This document shows, piece after piece, positions 1 through 9,416 of a stretch of 64,000 nt of DNA. A program made the position numbers and the translations under genes. Position 1 is the stretch's first letter, and the number at the start of each line of letters is the position of its first letter. The stretch covers positions 179,009-243,008 of the forward strand of contig NZ_JACVQB010000006.1 of NCBI RefSeq assembly GCF_018881575.1. Direction: 5' to 3'. Below the pieces are notes generated by a model. It saw only the letters and a program-made list of their open reading frames with translations. It ran no database searches and was not told the DNA's origin. The stretch comes from Polynucleobacter sp. UK-Kesae-W10. GTDB lineage: Bacteria; Pseudomonadota; Gammaproteobacteria; Burkholderiales; Burkholderiaceae.

Positions 1-365
1 AAATGCGTTGTTTGGTCTGCCAGAATGAATCTTTAGCTGGCTCTCGCTCAGATTTAGCAAATGATTTGCGTAGAGAGATCCGCGCCTTAATTCGTGAAGG
101 TAAGAGTGACGATCAGATCCGCAATTTTATGGTTGAGCGCTATGGCGACTTTGTTCTCTACCGTCCACCAGTAAAACCCGTTACTTGGTTGCTATGGATT
201 GGCCCCTTTGTCATCTTAGCAATTGGTATTGCGGTTCTGTTAGGCTATCTGCGTCGTCGGAATGCTGGCCCAGTAGATGCCGCCCTATCTACTGAGGATA
301 ATCAAAAAATTGATGCCTTACTGAATGCTGCCGATCAATCTAAACAAGGTGAAATAAATGGCTAG
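1..365 (+). CDS. ccmH: CcmH/CycL cytochrome c maturation protein, 5' partial
   Basis: This is the C-terminal part of the thioredoxin-like subunit that keeps apocytochrome c cysteines reduced for haem attachment at the periplasmic face of the inner membrane. The visible part opens with the family's redox motif RCLVCQN, which normally follows a signal peptide, so the true start lies left of the window. Next come the helical domain and one membrane segment (about residues 60-83) with a short cytoplasmic tail rich in Arg. The gene overlaps ccmI by 8 bases, which indicates translational coupling in a ccm operon. The family call is firm and only the N-terminus is missing. Confidence 0.93.
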   Translation, partial: MRCLVCQNESLAGSRSDLANDLRREIRALIREGKSDDQIRNFMVERYGDFVLYRPPVKPVTWLLWIGPFVILAIGIAVLLGYLRRRNAGPVDAALSTEDNQKIDALLNAADQSKQGEING

Positions 366-1545
366 TTTCTTGATCGCCGCGTTTTTATTGCTGGTCTTGG
401 TTTTGCTTTTACTATTGCGCCCCCTCATTTTTGCAACTCAGGGCGAAGGCACCTCTCGTCGCCAGATGAATGCGGCTATTTATCGCGAAGAGTTGGATAA
501 GCTGGCCGCTGAGCATGCTGCTGGCAGCATTAATGCCCAAGAATATGAAATCAGTCATGCTGAAATGCGTCAGCGCCTTTTCCAAGATACCAATGAAGAG
601 GATGACAAAGCAGTGATGGGCTCCACTAAAAAAGTACTCATCAGTGTTGCCTTATTTGTAGTCTTGATATCTACAGCGCTATATTTTTCTTTGGGTGATG
701 TTGTAAAGGTGGCAAAACAGAGTGCTGAGAAGCCAGTAACCCAGGCTGCTGTAGAGAAAATGGTGGCTGACTTTGCAGTAAAGATGGAGCAAGATCCCAC
801 TAATCTGAAAGGGTGGGCAATGCTAGCGCGCTCTTATCGCATTCTGGGGCGCAGCGAAGACGCTGTCAAAGCCTATGCACGCGCTGGTAGCTTCATTGAT
901 TCGGATCCAGAGCTTTTGGCAGAGTATGCAGATACTTTAGCTACTACGGCTAATGGAAATTTTGCAGGCAAACCACTGAAACTGATTCATCAATCTCTCA
1001 AGCTTGATCCCAATAATCTCTTGGCACTATGGTTATCCGGAACAGCCTCATTTACTAGCGGAAATTACAAAGCTGCGGTACAGACTTGGGAAAAACTAGC
1101 CAAACAATTACCAGCAGGATCTGATGAGGCTCGAGCTATTCAAGGTTCAATTGCAGAAGCGCGTAGCAGGGGCGGCTTACCAAGTACTGCCCCTATTGCT
1201 GGAGGCAAAGGAATTAGTGGCCAAATCGATCTGTCACCTGACTTGAAGTCAAGGGTGAAGCCTGGAGACGTTGTGATGGTGATTGCTCGTCAGCCTGGTG
1301 AGCGCATGCCTGTTGCTGTTCTGAAAACTGCTACCACTCAGTTTCCAATGACCTTTGAATTGAATGATGCCTTAGCAATGAATCCTAGCAATCCGCTCTC
1401 AGCACTGACTGAGGCCTCGATTGAAGTTAGAATTTCTAAAACAGGGATGGCAAAACCAGAGGCGGGGGATCTGATGTCCTCCGCTAAGACGGTGAAGGTC
1501 GGCTCTAAGCAAGTGCAATTGCTGATTGATCAAGTACGCCAGTAA
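358..1545 (+). CDS. ccmI: CcmI/CycH cytochrome c biogenesis TPR protein
   Basis: CcmI is the membrane chaperone that holds apocytochrome c for the CcmF/CcmH haem ligation complex. The 395-residue protein has an N-terminal membrane helix (residues 3-25), a cytoplasmic helical loop, a second helix near residues 90-110, TPR repeats with the typical WAMLARSYRILGR-type helix at about 150-240, and a periplasmic C-terminal domain (about 280-395) of the kind that binds cytochrome C-termini. The start overlaps the ccmH stop. It is the last ccm gene here, since the next gene is an unrelated binding protein after 50 bases. The cbb3 cytochromes CcoO and CcoP in this window are natural clients (inference). 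Confidence 0.92.
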   Translation: MASFLIAAFLLLVLVLLLLLRPLIFATQGEGTSRRQMNAAIYREELDKLAAEHAAGSINAQEYEISHAEMRQRLFQDTNEEDDKAVMGSTKKVLISVALFVVLISTALYFSLGDVVKVAKQSAEKPVTQAAVEKMVADFAVKMEQDPTNLKGWAMLARSYRILGRSEDAVKAYARAGSFIDSDPELLAEYADTLATTANGNFAGKPLKLIHQSLKLDPNNLLALWLSGTASFTSGNYKAAVQTWEKLAKQLPAGSDEARAIQGSIAEARSRGGLPSTAPIAGGKGISGQIDLSPDLKSRVKPGDVVMVIARQPGERMPVAVLKTATTQFPMTFELNDALAMNPSNPLSALTEASIEVRISKTGMAKPEAGDLMSSAKTVKVGSKQVQLLIDQVRQ

Positions 1546-1595
1546 TACGGTGATTGGGCTGTTACTAGTCACCTGAAATCAACTATAGAGGCCTT

Positions 1596-2900
1596 ATGAT
1601 TTCTATCAAAAGACAAATGTATAACCCTTTGGCAATTGCCATTGGCTTTTGTGTGGTCCTCACTTTCCTTTTTGGAGTGTTGTGGTTTTTGGTGCCACCG
1701 CCACCCAAAGTCATTGAGATGGCCACTGGATTTCCAACTGGCTTGTATTACCAGTTTGGCGAGCGCCTCAAAACTGAGGTAGCTAGCGAAGGTGTCAAGT
1801 TGGAAGTGAAGGCTACTGGTGGCACGATTGATAATTTGGCTCTCTTAGATGATCCCAAGTCTGGCGTGAGTTTTGCCATGATTCAAGGGGGTGTAGCAGA
1901 CGTTAGTAAGTATCCCAATTTAGTTTCTATCGCCGGGATGTTTTATGAGCCAGTTTGGGTTTGGTATCGCGAACCTGCTTTTAAAGCTGACGGTGGTCGC
2001 CTCCAGGTTCTGGGTCAGCTCAAAGGTAAGCGGGTTGCAATTGGTAATGAGGGAAGTGGCACCCTTGCATTGAGCACTGCCTTATTAAATGCCAGTGGTA
2101 TTTCCGAGAATCAATTTACCGCTGAAAAATTAAAACCAGATCAGGCGCTCACAAAACTGAATAATGGTGACGTAGATGCTGTCTTTGTCGTGGCCGCTGC
2201 AGAGGCGCCGATTCTGAAAAAATTTTATGAGATTCCCGGAATTCGCTTGATGAATTTCGACCAGGCAGACGCCTATACGCGTAATTTGCCTTATCTCTCA
2301 AAAGTGAGTGTTCCTCGTGGTCTATTAAGCATCGAACACGATCTCCCGCGTCAGGATATTCAGGTACTTGCACCTACGGCAACCTTGGTTACTCACAGCA
2401 ATGTAAGTCCAGCCCTGATTTCTTTGATGTTGGGCGCCTCTTATGACATCCTCAAAAGCTATTCACGGTTGCAAAAACCTGGTGAGTTTCCTTCCAGTGC
2501 AGGTATGGATTTTCCTTTACACGTGGATGCAGAAATCTACTTAAAAGATGGCCCCTCGTTTTTGCATCGCCACCTGCCTTTCTGGACTGCAGTATGGGTA
2601 GGGCGCTTTGTCAAAATTGTGATCCCATTGCTTGTGATCTTTATCCCCTTATTTACTTATATTCCATCGGCTAAAAATTTCCTATTGCGACTGAAGTTAG
2701 CGCAAGTGTATGCAGAGCTTAGGGAGATTGATAAAAATGCCTTTAATCCTGAGCTGAAGGAGAAAAACTTTAAGGATCTAGAGGTAATTGAAAAACGGGT
2801 CGGAAATATCAAAGTATCAATGATGGACTCTAAAGAGCTCTATGACCTCAAGGGCCATGTCGGGGATGTGAGAGCCCGCCTAACTCACCTCTATTCCTAA
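1596..2900 (+). CDS. TAXI-family TRAP solute-binding protein, membrane anchored
   Basis: This is a TAXI-type extracytoplasmic binding protein, a family that captures organic acids for TRAP transporters. Residues 14-35 form an N-terminal membrane helix instead of a cleaved signal. The binding domain follows, with the family signature ATGFPTGLYYQ and later GNEGSGTLAL. A second membrane helix (about 335-358) leads to a charged, helical tail of about 75 residues that should lie in the cytoplasm. At 434 residues it is over 100 longer than the ordinary TAXI protein at 24995-25945. No TRAP permease is adjacent. A start at 1596 gives a normal anchor. The family is secure and the role is uncertain: it could serve a distant permease or act as a sensor. 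Confidence 0.85.
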   Translation: MISIKRQMYNPLAIAIGFCVVLTFLFGVLWFLVPPPPKVIEMATGFPTGLYYQFGERLKTEVASEGVKLEVKATGGTIDNLALLDDPKSGVSFAMIQGGVADVSKYPNLVSIAGMFYEPVWVWYREPAFKADGGRLQVLGQLKGKRVAIGNEGSGTLALSTALLNASGISENQFTAEKLKPDQALTKLNNGDVDAVFVVAAAEAPILKKFYEIPGIRLMNFDQADAYTRNLPYLSKVSVPRGLLSIEHDLPRQDIQVLAPTATLVTHSNVSPALISLMLGASYDILKSYSRLQKPGEFPSSAGMDFPLHVDAEIYLKDGPSFLHRHLPFWTAVWVGRFVKIVIPLLVIFIPLFTYIPSAKNFLLRLKLAQVYAELREIDKNAFNPELKEKNFKDLEVIEKRVGNIKVSMMDSKELYDLKGHVGDVRARLTHLYS

Positions 2901-2911
2901 GCGAGAATCAC

Positions 2912-3880
2912 ATGCATCCAAAATTCATTTCATTTGTAGCAGTATTGCTGGGCGCATTGATTTCATTTGGATTGCATGCCCAGCCTTATCCACATAAGCC
3001 AATCAGCTTAGTTGTTCCGCAGGCTGCAGGCGGCACCAATGATATCGTCGCGCGCTTAATAGCACCTGCTTTTGGAGAGTCTATTGGGGCTTCAGTAGTG
3101 GTTGAGAATCGACCTGGTGCAGGTGGCAACATTGGCACGCAGAGTGTGGCGCGCTCACCTAAGGACGGCTACACCTTACTCTTAACCATTAATAGCGCTC
3201 AAGCGATTAACCCAGCGTTGTATAAAAACCCAGGATTTGATCCCGTAAATGATTTTGTGCCACTCTATTACGTTGGCGCAACACCGTATGTTTTAGTGTC
3301 TCCACCCGGATCCCCCTACAAGACACTGGCGGAAGTGGTGGCTGCAGCTAAAAAGAGACCCGGGGAATTGTCTTATGCCTCGGCAGGCAATGGGACTATC
3401 AGTCATTTATTGGGAGCTATGCTCAATACCAGTGCTGGTATTGATATGCAGCATATTCCCTATAAAGGGGTGGCTCCCGCAATTAATGATGTTCTGGGTG
3501 GGCAAGTGCCTTTGGCTTTTGCTAGCCTACCTTCTGCGCTCAATTACATTAAAGCTGGCAAGCTGCAAGCGATTGCCATTAGTTCAGCTAAGCGTTCCAG
3601 TGCGGCGCCAGAGATTCCAACGATTGCAGAGACCTATCCTGATTGTGTAGGAGAAGTATGGGTAGCGATCTTTGCGCCTAGTGGAATTTCTCCGGAGATT
3701 ACGAAGAAGGTTCAGATAGCGATGGACAAGGTCATGGCGCGAGCCGATGTACGTGAGAAATTAACTGCTCAAGGTTTAGATCTACAGCCGGTAAACCCAA
3801 ATCGACTCATGAACCTTTTAAAAGAAGAGTTGGCGAAGTGGGCCAGGATCGTGAAGGCCTCTGGGGCGCAGTTAGATTAA
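2912..3880 (+). CDS. Bug/TctC-family periplasmic binding protein
   Basis: This 322-residue protein is a Bug-family (tripartite tricarboxylate transporter TctC type) periplasmic binding protein for carboxylates or other small organic molecules. It has a signal peptide ending near ...GLHAQ (residues 1-24), the N-terminal YPHKPISLVVP strand, the ENRPGAGGNIG loop and the internal HIPYKGVAPA motif, all typical of the family. It starts 11 bases after the TAXI gene, so the two may be co-transcribed. No TctA or TctB membrane genes lie nearby, which is common for Bug proteins. The ligand cannot be deduced. Confidence 0.9.
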   Translation: MHPKFISFVAVLLGALISFGLHAQPYPHKPISLVVPQAAGGTNDIVARLIAPAFGESIGASVVVENRPGAGGNIGTQSVARSPKDGYTLLLTINSAQAINPALYKNPGFDPVNDFVPLYYVGATPYVLVSPPGSPYKTLAEVVAAAKKRPGELSYASAGNGTISHLLGAMLNTSAGIDMQHIPYKGVAPAINDVLGGQVPLAFASLPSALNYIKAGKLQAIAISSAKRSSAAPEIPTIAETYPDCVGEVWVAIFAPSGISPEITKKVQIAMDKVMARADVREKLTAQGLDLQPVNPNRLMNLLKEELAKWARIVKASGAQLD

Positions 3881-3912
3881 GCTTTTTGTGCTGCTTGCCC
3901 TAAAATAAGTCT

Positions 3913-4668
3913 ATGAGCTCCACCAATCTATCTCCTGCGTTAACCTCGGCCAAAGATCTTTCGCACGCTTTGCGCGAGGAAGGCTTTGCAGTGCTATCCC
4001 CACAGACTGTAGCTGAGATTAGCAAAGTCAGTTTAGATAGCCTGCAACATCTCAGGCAATATTGGGAGGGTCTACCACGTGATCCGTATTTAAAGGATGG
4101 TGGTCGCTATCGTTTTCGACGTCATGCAAGTTATGAAATCAAAAACAATACCCTGAGCTTAGTGCCTCATCGCGCGCATTGGCAATCGATTGATTACAAC
4201 GCACTGCATGGCGGCATTGAGCGCTGGTTTGAACCTGTTCAAGCCGGTCTTGCTAATGATCCCGCCTGGCAAGCCGTGTTACTTGGCATAGCAAATATAT
4301 TAAATAGCCTAAAACCGGTGACTACATGGTTTGTCGAGGCGCATCAATTTCGGATTGACACAACGGATGGTATTGGGCGACCCACTCCAGAAGGCGCTCA
4401 TCGTGATGGCGTGGATTTTGTGGCGGTATTTTTGTTGGATCGCGTCGGAATTAAGGGTGGTGAGACCAGAATATTTGATGCGAAGGGTTCGGCTGGTCTG
4501 CGATTTACGCTGACACAGCCTTGGTCTCTCTTGTTAATGAATGATGAGCGCATGATTCATGAATCTACGCCTATCCAGCCGCTTGCAAACTATGGCTACC
4601 GTGATACCTTGGTATTAACGTACCGCTCGAATGGCTTTCAAGATTCACCCAATCGGAGTCAACAGTAA
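3913..4668 (+). CDS. 2OG-Fe(II) dioxygenase family protein
   Basis: This 251-residue protein resembles the 2OG-Fe dioxygenases of the BsmA-like family (PF10014), some of which hydroxylate free amino acids such as isoleucine. The iron-binding triad is visible as H163-x-D165 in GAHRDGVDF and H216 in RMIHESTP. R230 in GYRDTLVLTYR is a likely 2-oxoglutarate ligand. No signal peptide or membrane segment is present, so it is cytoplasmic. It follows the Bug gene by 32 bases and ends 6 bases before a convergent Bug gene. The substrate is unknown. The amino-acid hydroxylase role is inferred from characterised relatives. Confidence 0.82.
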   Translation: MSSTNLSPALTSAKDLSHALREEGFAVLSPQTVAEISKVSLDSLQHLRQYWEGLPRDPYLKDGGRYRFRRHASYEIKNNTLSLVPHRAHWQSIDYNALHGGIERWFEPVQAGLANDPAWQAVLLGIANILNSLKPVTTWFVEAHQFRIDTTDGIGRPTPEGAHRDGVDFVAVFLLDRVGIKGGETRIFDAKGSAGLRFTLTQPWSLLLMNDERMIHESTPIQPLANYGYRDTLVLTYRSNGFQDSPNRSQQ

Positions 4669-4674
4669 GTCCGT

Positions 4675-5646
4675 TTACTCTGGCTCCATTCCAGCAGCCT
4701 TAATGGCTTGAGCCCATTTTGCAGTTTCAAGTTTAATTTTTTGTCCAAGCGCTTCTGGTGTTCCTGGTTGTGTCTCAAAGCCCAGAGATGCAAAGCGCTC
4801 TTTGAGCTCTTTGGATTTAGCAGCATCGTTAATTGCCTTGTTGAGCTTTAATACGACATCCTTAGGCATGCCTGCCGGACCAAATGCAGCAAAGAATGCA
4901 ATCAATTCATAATTCTTAATTCCCAAAGCTTCGTTCACAGTTGGCAACTCAGGGATTGCGGGTGAGCGCTTGAGGGATGTGACGGCAAGGCCACGAATCT
5001 TTCCTGCCTGTACTTGAGGCAATGTCACCGCGAAATCTGCCGTAAACATATTTACTTGCCCGCCAATAAGATCAGTCATTGCGTTAGGCCCACTCTTATA
5101 GGAAACACCTGTCATCTTGATGCCGGCAGCGCTAGCCAAAATTTCGGAGGAAACCCGTTGGGAGGTACTGGCATAAGCAAAAGTCATTTTCCCTGGATCT
5201 GCTTTTGCTAGTGAGACAAAACCATTGAGAGACTTTGCGGGTACATCGTTGTTAATGGCAACAATCAGTGGCACTGAGCCAAAGTAGCCAATCGGAACAA
5301 AAGCAGTGTCTTGGTTGTAAGGTAGATTTTTGACTAGGCTTTTTAGGGCTGCGTTTGTGCTGTTGGTTCCAAAAAGAAGGGTGTAGCCATCGGCTGGAGA
5401 TTTGGCTACAACATCTGCGCCAATCATGCCGTTTGCCCCGGGGCGGTTTTCAACTACGACGGGCTGTCCTAAGGATTCTGCCATTTTGGCTGCAAAAGCA
5501 CGCCCAATTTGATCAGTGGCACTTCCCGGTGCAAAGGGAACAATTGCCTTGATCGGTTTTGATGGGTAGGTATCAGCGAGAGCAAGTGGTCCCAACAGGC
5601 CAAGATAGGCGCTCAAGCAGTAAGCAAGAAGCTGGCGAATTTTCAT
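4675..5646 (-). CDS. Bug/TctC-family periplasmic binding protein
   Basis: This Bug-family binding protein has about 323 residues. I start it at the ATG at 5646, which follows a GGGAG ribosome site and opens directly with a signal peptide (MKIRQLLAYCLSAYLGLLG, cleavage after LALA). The open frame runs 23 codons further upstream, but that extension carries no secretion signal. The mature protein shows YPSKPIKAIVPFAPG, the ENRPGANGMIG loop and the GVSYKSGPNAM motif. It is transcribed alone and divergently from the MFS gene at 5732. The ligand is unknown and no membrane partner is nearby. Confidence 0.9.
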   Translation of the reverse strand: MKIRQLLAYCLSAYLGLLGPLALADTYPSKPIKAIVPFAPGSATDQIGRAFAAKMAESLGQPVVVENRPGANGMIGADVVAKSPADGYTLLFGTNSTNAALKSLVKNLPYNQDTAFVPIGYFGSVPLIVAINNDVPAKSLNGFVSLAKADPGKMTFAYASTSQRVSSEILASAAGIKMTGVSYKSGPNAMTDLIGGQVNMFTADFAVTLPQVQAGKIRGLAVTSLKRSPAIPELPTVNEALGIKNYELIAFFAAFGPAGMPKDVVLKLNKAINDAAKSKELKERFASLGFETQPGTPEALGQKIKLETAKWAQAIKAAGMEPE

Positions 5647-5731
5647 ACTGTCTCCCTTGTATTTTTCTCTAGTGTAGCGGGTCTTTGCTGCCTTGGGCGA
5701 GTAGAATGAAATCACTTTTTACCGATACTTT

Positions 5732-6967
5732 ATGCGCTTTCGATCCACTGGTTACACCCCTCTTATGCTGCTGGCGCAAACCTGTGCTTTATTGGGTTTT
5801 GCTTGTTATGCAGTTGTGCTTACTCCTTTGCAGGAAGAATGGCATTTAAGTAATTTGCAATCAGGCCTTATTGCCAGCGCTTTTTTCTTTGGTTATATGT
5901 TGGCAGTGCCTGTAGCTACCGCCTTAACGGATCGCGTCGACGCAAGAAAGGTCTATCTTTTTGGCGGCATTTGCGCAAGTGCTGGCTTGCTCGGAATGAG
6001 CTTCTTTGCATATAACTTTTGGACTGCAATCCTATTTATGGCTCTTAATGGGGCCGGACTTGCAGGAACTTATATGCCAGGCCTCAAAATTTTGTCGGAT
6101 CGTATTCAGTCTGGCGAGTTAACGCGACACATTGCTTTTTATACGGCGTTCTTTGGAATTGGTACAGGCTTTTCGTATTTGTGTTCCGGATGGATTTTGA
6201 ATGCGATGGGCTGGCATTATGTTTTTGGTCTGATTGCTTTTGGGCCTCTGGCGGCATTTTTGATTGTGCTATTTTTTATTCCACCCTTGGAGCATGAAAA
6301 ATGGACTGGTCCACTCCAGATTCGTTTGCGAGATTTATTTCCGATCGATAAATGGAGGTTGGTGCTGCAAGATAAAAAAGCAGCTGGATTTATTTTTGGA
6401 TATACCGCCCATACCCTGGAGTTGTTTGCTTCTCGCAGTTGGATTGTGGCGTTCTTTGCTTTTTGCGTCGCAAGTTCTGGCGAATCCTTTTTCTTAGCCA
6501 TTACTACGCTTGCTGGCGTGATTAATTTCTTTGGTGTGCCGGCATCTATTTTGGGAAATGAAATTGCCTTACGCATTGGTCGTCAAAAGTGGGTTTGTAT
6601 TGTGATGCTGACAAGTGCCATACTGGGTATCGCGCTTGCCTCCTCAACCGGTCATTCTTGGTGGCTTATCTTGACCCTAGCAGTAGCGCATGCAATTTTT
6701 ATCATGGCCGATTCTGCAACCTTAACTGCTGGATTAGTTATTAGTGCACAAGAAAATATTAAGGGCGCGGCAATGGGCTTACATTCTTTGATGGGTTTTG
6801 GAGGAGGTCTTCTAGGTCCTGCTATCTTTGGCTTTGTTCTTGATATTGCAGGCTCACGCTCAAACGCCTCTGCCTGGGTATGGGCTTATGCTGCCATCGT
6901 CATTTGGGGTGTTCTATTCGTGCTCTATGAGCGTCGTAGTGGTTGGGTAGAAAAAATACGCTCTTGA
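5732..6967 (+). CDS. Major facilitator superfamily transporter
   Basis: This is a 411-residue integral membrane carrier with about 12 predicted helices in two halves. The conserved loop between helices 2 and 3 is present as ALTDRVDARK. The sequence resembles the nitrate, cyanate and aromatic-acid branches of the MFS only generally, so I give no substrate. It ends 7 bases before ccoI, so read-through into the copper ATPase gene is possible, but MFS genes of this kind are not a regular part of cco loci. It could be an exporter or an uptake carrier. Confidence 0.85.
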   Translation: MRFRSTGYTPLMLLAQTCALLGFACYAVVLTPLQEEWHLSNLQSGLIASAFFFGYMLAVPVATALTDRVDARKVYLFGGICASAGLLGMSFFAYNFWTAILFMALNGAGLAGTYMPGLKILSDRIQSGELTRHIAFYTAFFGIGTGFSYLCSGWILNAMGWHYVFGLIAFGPLAAFLIVLFFIPPLEHEKWTGPLQIRLRDLFPIDKWRLVLQDKKAAGFIFGYTAHTLELFASRSWIVAFFAFCVASSGESFFLAITTLAGVINFFGVPASILGNEIALRIGRQKWVCIVMLTSAILGIALASSTGHSWWLILTLAVAHAIFIMADSATLTAGLVISAQENIKGAAMGLHSLMGFGGGLLGPAIFGFVLDIAGSRSNASAWVWAYAAIVIWGVLFVLYERRSGWVEKIRS

Positions 6968-6974
6968 GTTATTG

Positions 6975-9407
6975 ATGAATCAACACATGCGCCTCACTTG
7001 CTATCACTGCTCCAGTACCATCTTGCCGGGTGAGCTGGTTGAGGCTGAATTAGCCGGCTCTATCCGCGCCTTTTGTTGTGCTGGATGCATGGCGATTGCC
7101 CAAACGATTCATGGCGAGGGATTGGAAGTCTTTTATGCGCGCCGCGCACAATCCAGTGATAAGCCTGCAGCATATCTAGCAAACAATGAAATTCCCGAGA
7201 AGCTAAAGCCTTATGACGACCCTTCTTTACGTGGTCGTTTTACAAGACCGTTTGGTGATGCAGGACAATTAGAAACGACATTGCGCCTGGAGAAAATTCG
7301 TTGTGCTGCCTGTGTGTGGTTATGTGAACAGCACTTGCGTCGAACCGTCGGCGTCAAAGATGTGCAAATTAATTATGTGACGCAAAAAGTGATCGTGCAT
7401 TTTTCACCTGATCAAACAAGTTTGGCGAGATTACTTTTTGAGATCGAAAGAATTGGTTACGAGGCATGGCCATTTGAACCATCGCTCTCCTTAGATAAGG
7501 CCAAAAAAGAGCGCCGACAGCTACTGACCAGATTGGGTGTTGCTATGTTGGGCATGATGCAGGTAATGATGTATGCCTGGCCGACGTATGTTGGTGCCGA
7601 TATCACTCCCGAGTTTGAAGTCTTGTTGGGTTGGACAAGTTGGGCGTTGACGGTGCCGGTCATGGTGTACTCAGCAGGGCCAATATTCCAGGCAGCTTGG
7701 CGCAGCATGCAAACCTTTAGGCAGACGCATTTATTGGGGATGGATGTACCCATTGCACTGGCATTAGCATTGGCTTTTATTGCGGGCACGATTAATTTGA
7801 TTCGTGGCTCTGGTCAAAGCTACTTTGACTCCATCACGATGTTTGTGGCATTTATCTTGGCTGCGCGTTATGTAGAGTTATTGGCAAGACAGGACGCCCA
7901 AGGGGGGGCGGAAGCATTAGCGAAGCAATTGCCCGCAACTTGTGATCGTTTATCTGCTTACCCTGATACGCAGAAGGTGGAAGTAGTGCCGGTGGTGAAC
8001 TGTAATCCCGGTGAAGTGCTGCGCGTCTCCCCTGGTGAAGTGGTGCCTGCTGATGGTATCTTGATTGAGAATGCTAGTGCACTAGATGAGTCTTTATTGA
8101 CGGGCGAGTCAAAGCCGGTTGAGAAAAAAATTGGCGATCGGGTGTATGCAGGTACACACAATATTCTCAATCCCCTCATCATGAGGATTGAGGCGGTGGG
8201 TCAATCTACCCGAATTGCTGGTATCGCCTCTTTATTAGATCAAGCGCTACTGGCCAAGCCCATCATGGTGAGTTTGGCAGAGAAGTGGGCGGCTTACTTT
8301 GTGGCTTGTTTGCTTTGCAGTGCTTTCATCGCTTCGGCTATTTGGCTGTATTTTGATCCTAGTCGCGCTTGGACTGTATTGGTGTCTGTTCTAGTTGCTA
8401 GTTGCCCTTGTGCTTTATCGCTAGCTGTACCAACTGCAATGGCGGCATCGCAAGGCGCAGTTACAAAGTTAGGCTTATTGATTGTGCGTGGTCATGTCAT
8501 GGAGGGCCTGGCCAAAGCCAGTGACCTCGTATTGGATAAAACTGGCACGCTGACGATGGGTCAGCCAGAGTTGCAAGAGGTTATTAATTTGCGTGCGGGC
8601 TATCGACGTGAAAATGCCTTGGCCTTAGCTGCGGTATTGGAGGCAGGGCAAAGACATCCGTTGGCACTTTCTTTGATGCGTGCCGCTACTGCTGAAAATT
8701 TATCTTTACCTACATTGAGTGAGCCAGTGATTAATCAACTGGGAAAAGGTTTAAGTTCAGGCGAGTATCGCTTAGGAAGTGCATTGTGGCTGGGGGTAGA
8801 GCAGAGTGCGCAATTAGGGCAATACGGTCAGGTGCATTTAGCGGATGCACAAGGATTAATAGCTAGCTTTGTATTTTTGGACACGCCTAGAGCAGGATTA
8901 GAGCAATTCCTAAAAGTAGTGAAGTCTAGAAAGATTGCAGTGCATTTAGTTTCTGGTGATGATCGCGCTACGGTTGCGTGGTGGGCACATCATGTTGGTA
9001 TTAAGCAATATCGAGGCGGTTGTACGCCTGAAGATAAGTATGACTACATCGAAAGGTTGCAAAAAGAAGGTCGTTTTGTATGGGCTATTGGCGATGGTGT
9101 GAACGATGCGCCTTTGCTTGCTCGTGCTGATATTTCTATTGCAGTTGGCGCTGGTGCACCTTTGGCTGCAGCTGGAGCTGATGCAATTCTGACGGCTAGT
9201 TCTCTAGAGCCTTTAGCAAAAACTTTGTTGCTAGCTGATAAAACTCACGCAATCATCAAAGAAAACTTATGGTGGGCCTTGGCTTACAACTTGCTGGCTA
9301 TTCCTGCTGCAATGATGGGCTTAGTAAATCCCTGGGTTGCTGGGATCGGGATGTCGCTTTCCTCGTTAGCCGTGACTTTAAATGCCTGGCGCTTACGAAA
9401 GGCTTAG
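6975..9407 (+). CDS. ccoI: Copper-translocating P-type ATPase CcoI/FixI
   Basis: CcoI pumps copper across the inner membrane for assembly of the CuB centre of cbb3 oxidase. The protein has an N-terminal Cys-rich domain (CYHC, CCAGC), a heavy-metal-associated domain with CAAC (near residue 112), membrane helices, the transport motif C477-P-C479, the phosphorylation motif with D521 in DKTGT, and the hinge motif GDGVND with D707. At 810 residues it is normal for FixI-type ATPases. The open frame could begin at a TTG at 6972, but the ATG at 6975 is preferred. It is followed by ccoS and lies upstream of ccoNOQP. Confidence 0.95.
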   Translation: MNQHMRLTCYHCSSTILPGELVEAELAGSIRAFCCAGCMAIAQTIHGEGLEVFYARRAQSSDKPAAYLANNEIPEKLKPYDDPSLRGRFTRPFGDAGQLETTLRLEKIRCAACVWLCEQHLRRTVGVKDVQINYVTQKVIVHFSPDQTSLARLLFEIERIGYEAWPFEPSLSLDKAKKERRQLLTRLGVAMLGMMQVMMYAWPTYVGADITPEFEVLLGWTSWALTVPVMVYSAGPIFQAAWRSMQTFRQTHLLGMDVPIALALALAFIAGTINLIRGSGQSYFDSITMFVAFILAARYVELLARQDAQGGAEALAKQLPATCDRLSAYPDTQKVEVVPVVNCNPGEVLRVSPGEVVPADGILIENASALDESLLTGESKPVEKKIGDRVYAGTHNILNPLIMRIEAVGQSTRIAGIASLLDQALLAKPIMVSLAEKWAAYFVACLLCSAFIASAIWLYFDPSRAWTVLVSVLVASCPCALSLAVPTAMAASQGAVTKLGLLIVRGHVMEGLAKASDLVLDKTGTLTMGQPELQEVINLRAGYRRENALALAAVLEAGQRHPLALSLMRAATAENLSLPTLSEPVINQLGKGLSSGEYRLGSALWLGVEQSAQLGQYGQVHLADAQGLIASFVFLDTPRAGLEQFLKVVKSRKIAVHLVSGDDRATVAWWAHHVGIKQYRGGCTPEDKYDYIERLQKEGRFVWAIGDGVNDAPLLARADISIAVGAGAPLAAAGADAILTASSLEPLAKTLLLADKTHAIIKENLWWALAYNLLAIPAAMMGLVNPWVAGIGMSLSSLAVTLNAWRLRKA

Positions 9408-9416
9408 ACTATAGGA

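Noticed and set aside
1546..1595. GGTGA/TCACC inverted repeat as ccmI terminator
   Set aside because: The stem is five base pairs with a 15-base loop and no T-tract.
5647..5715. Longer N-terminus for the Bug protein
   Set aside because: The extension precedes the signal peptide with polar residues, and the ATG at 5646 has its own ribosome site.
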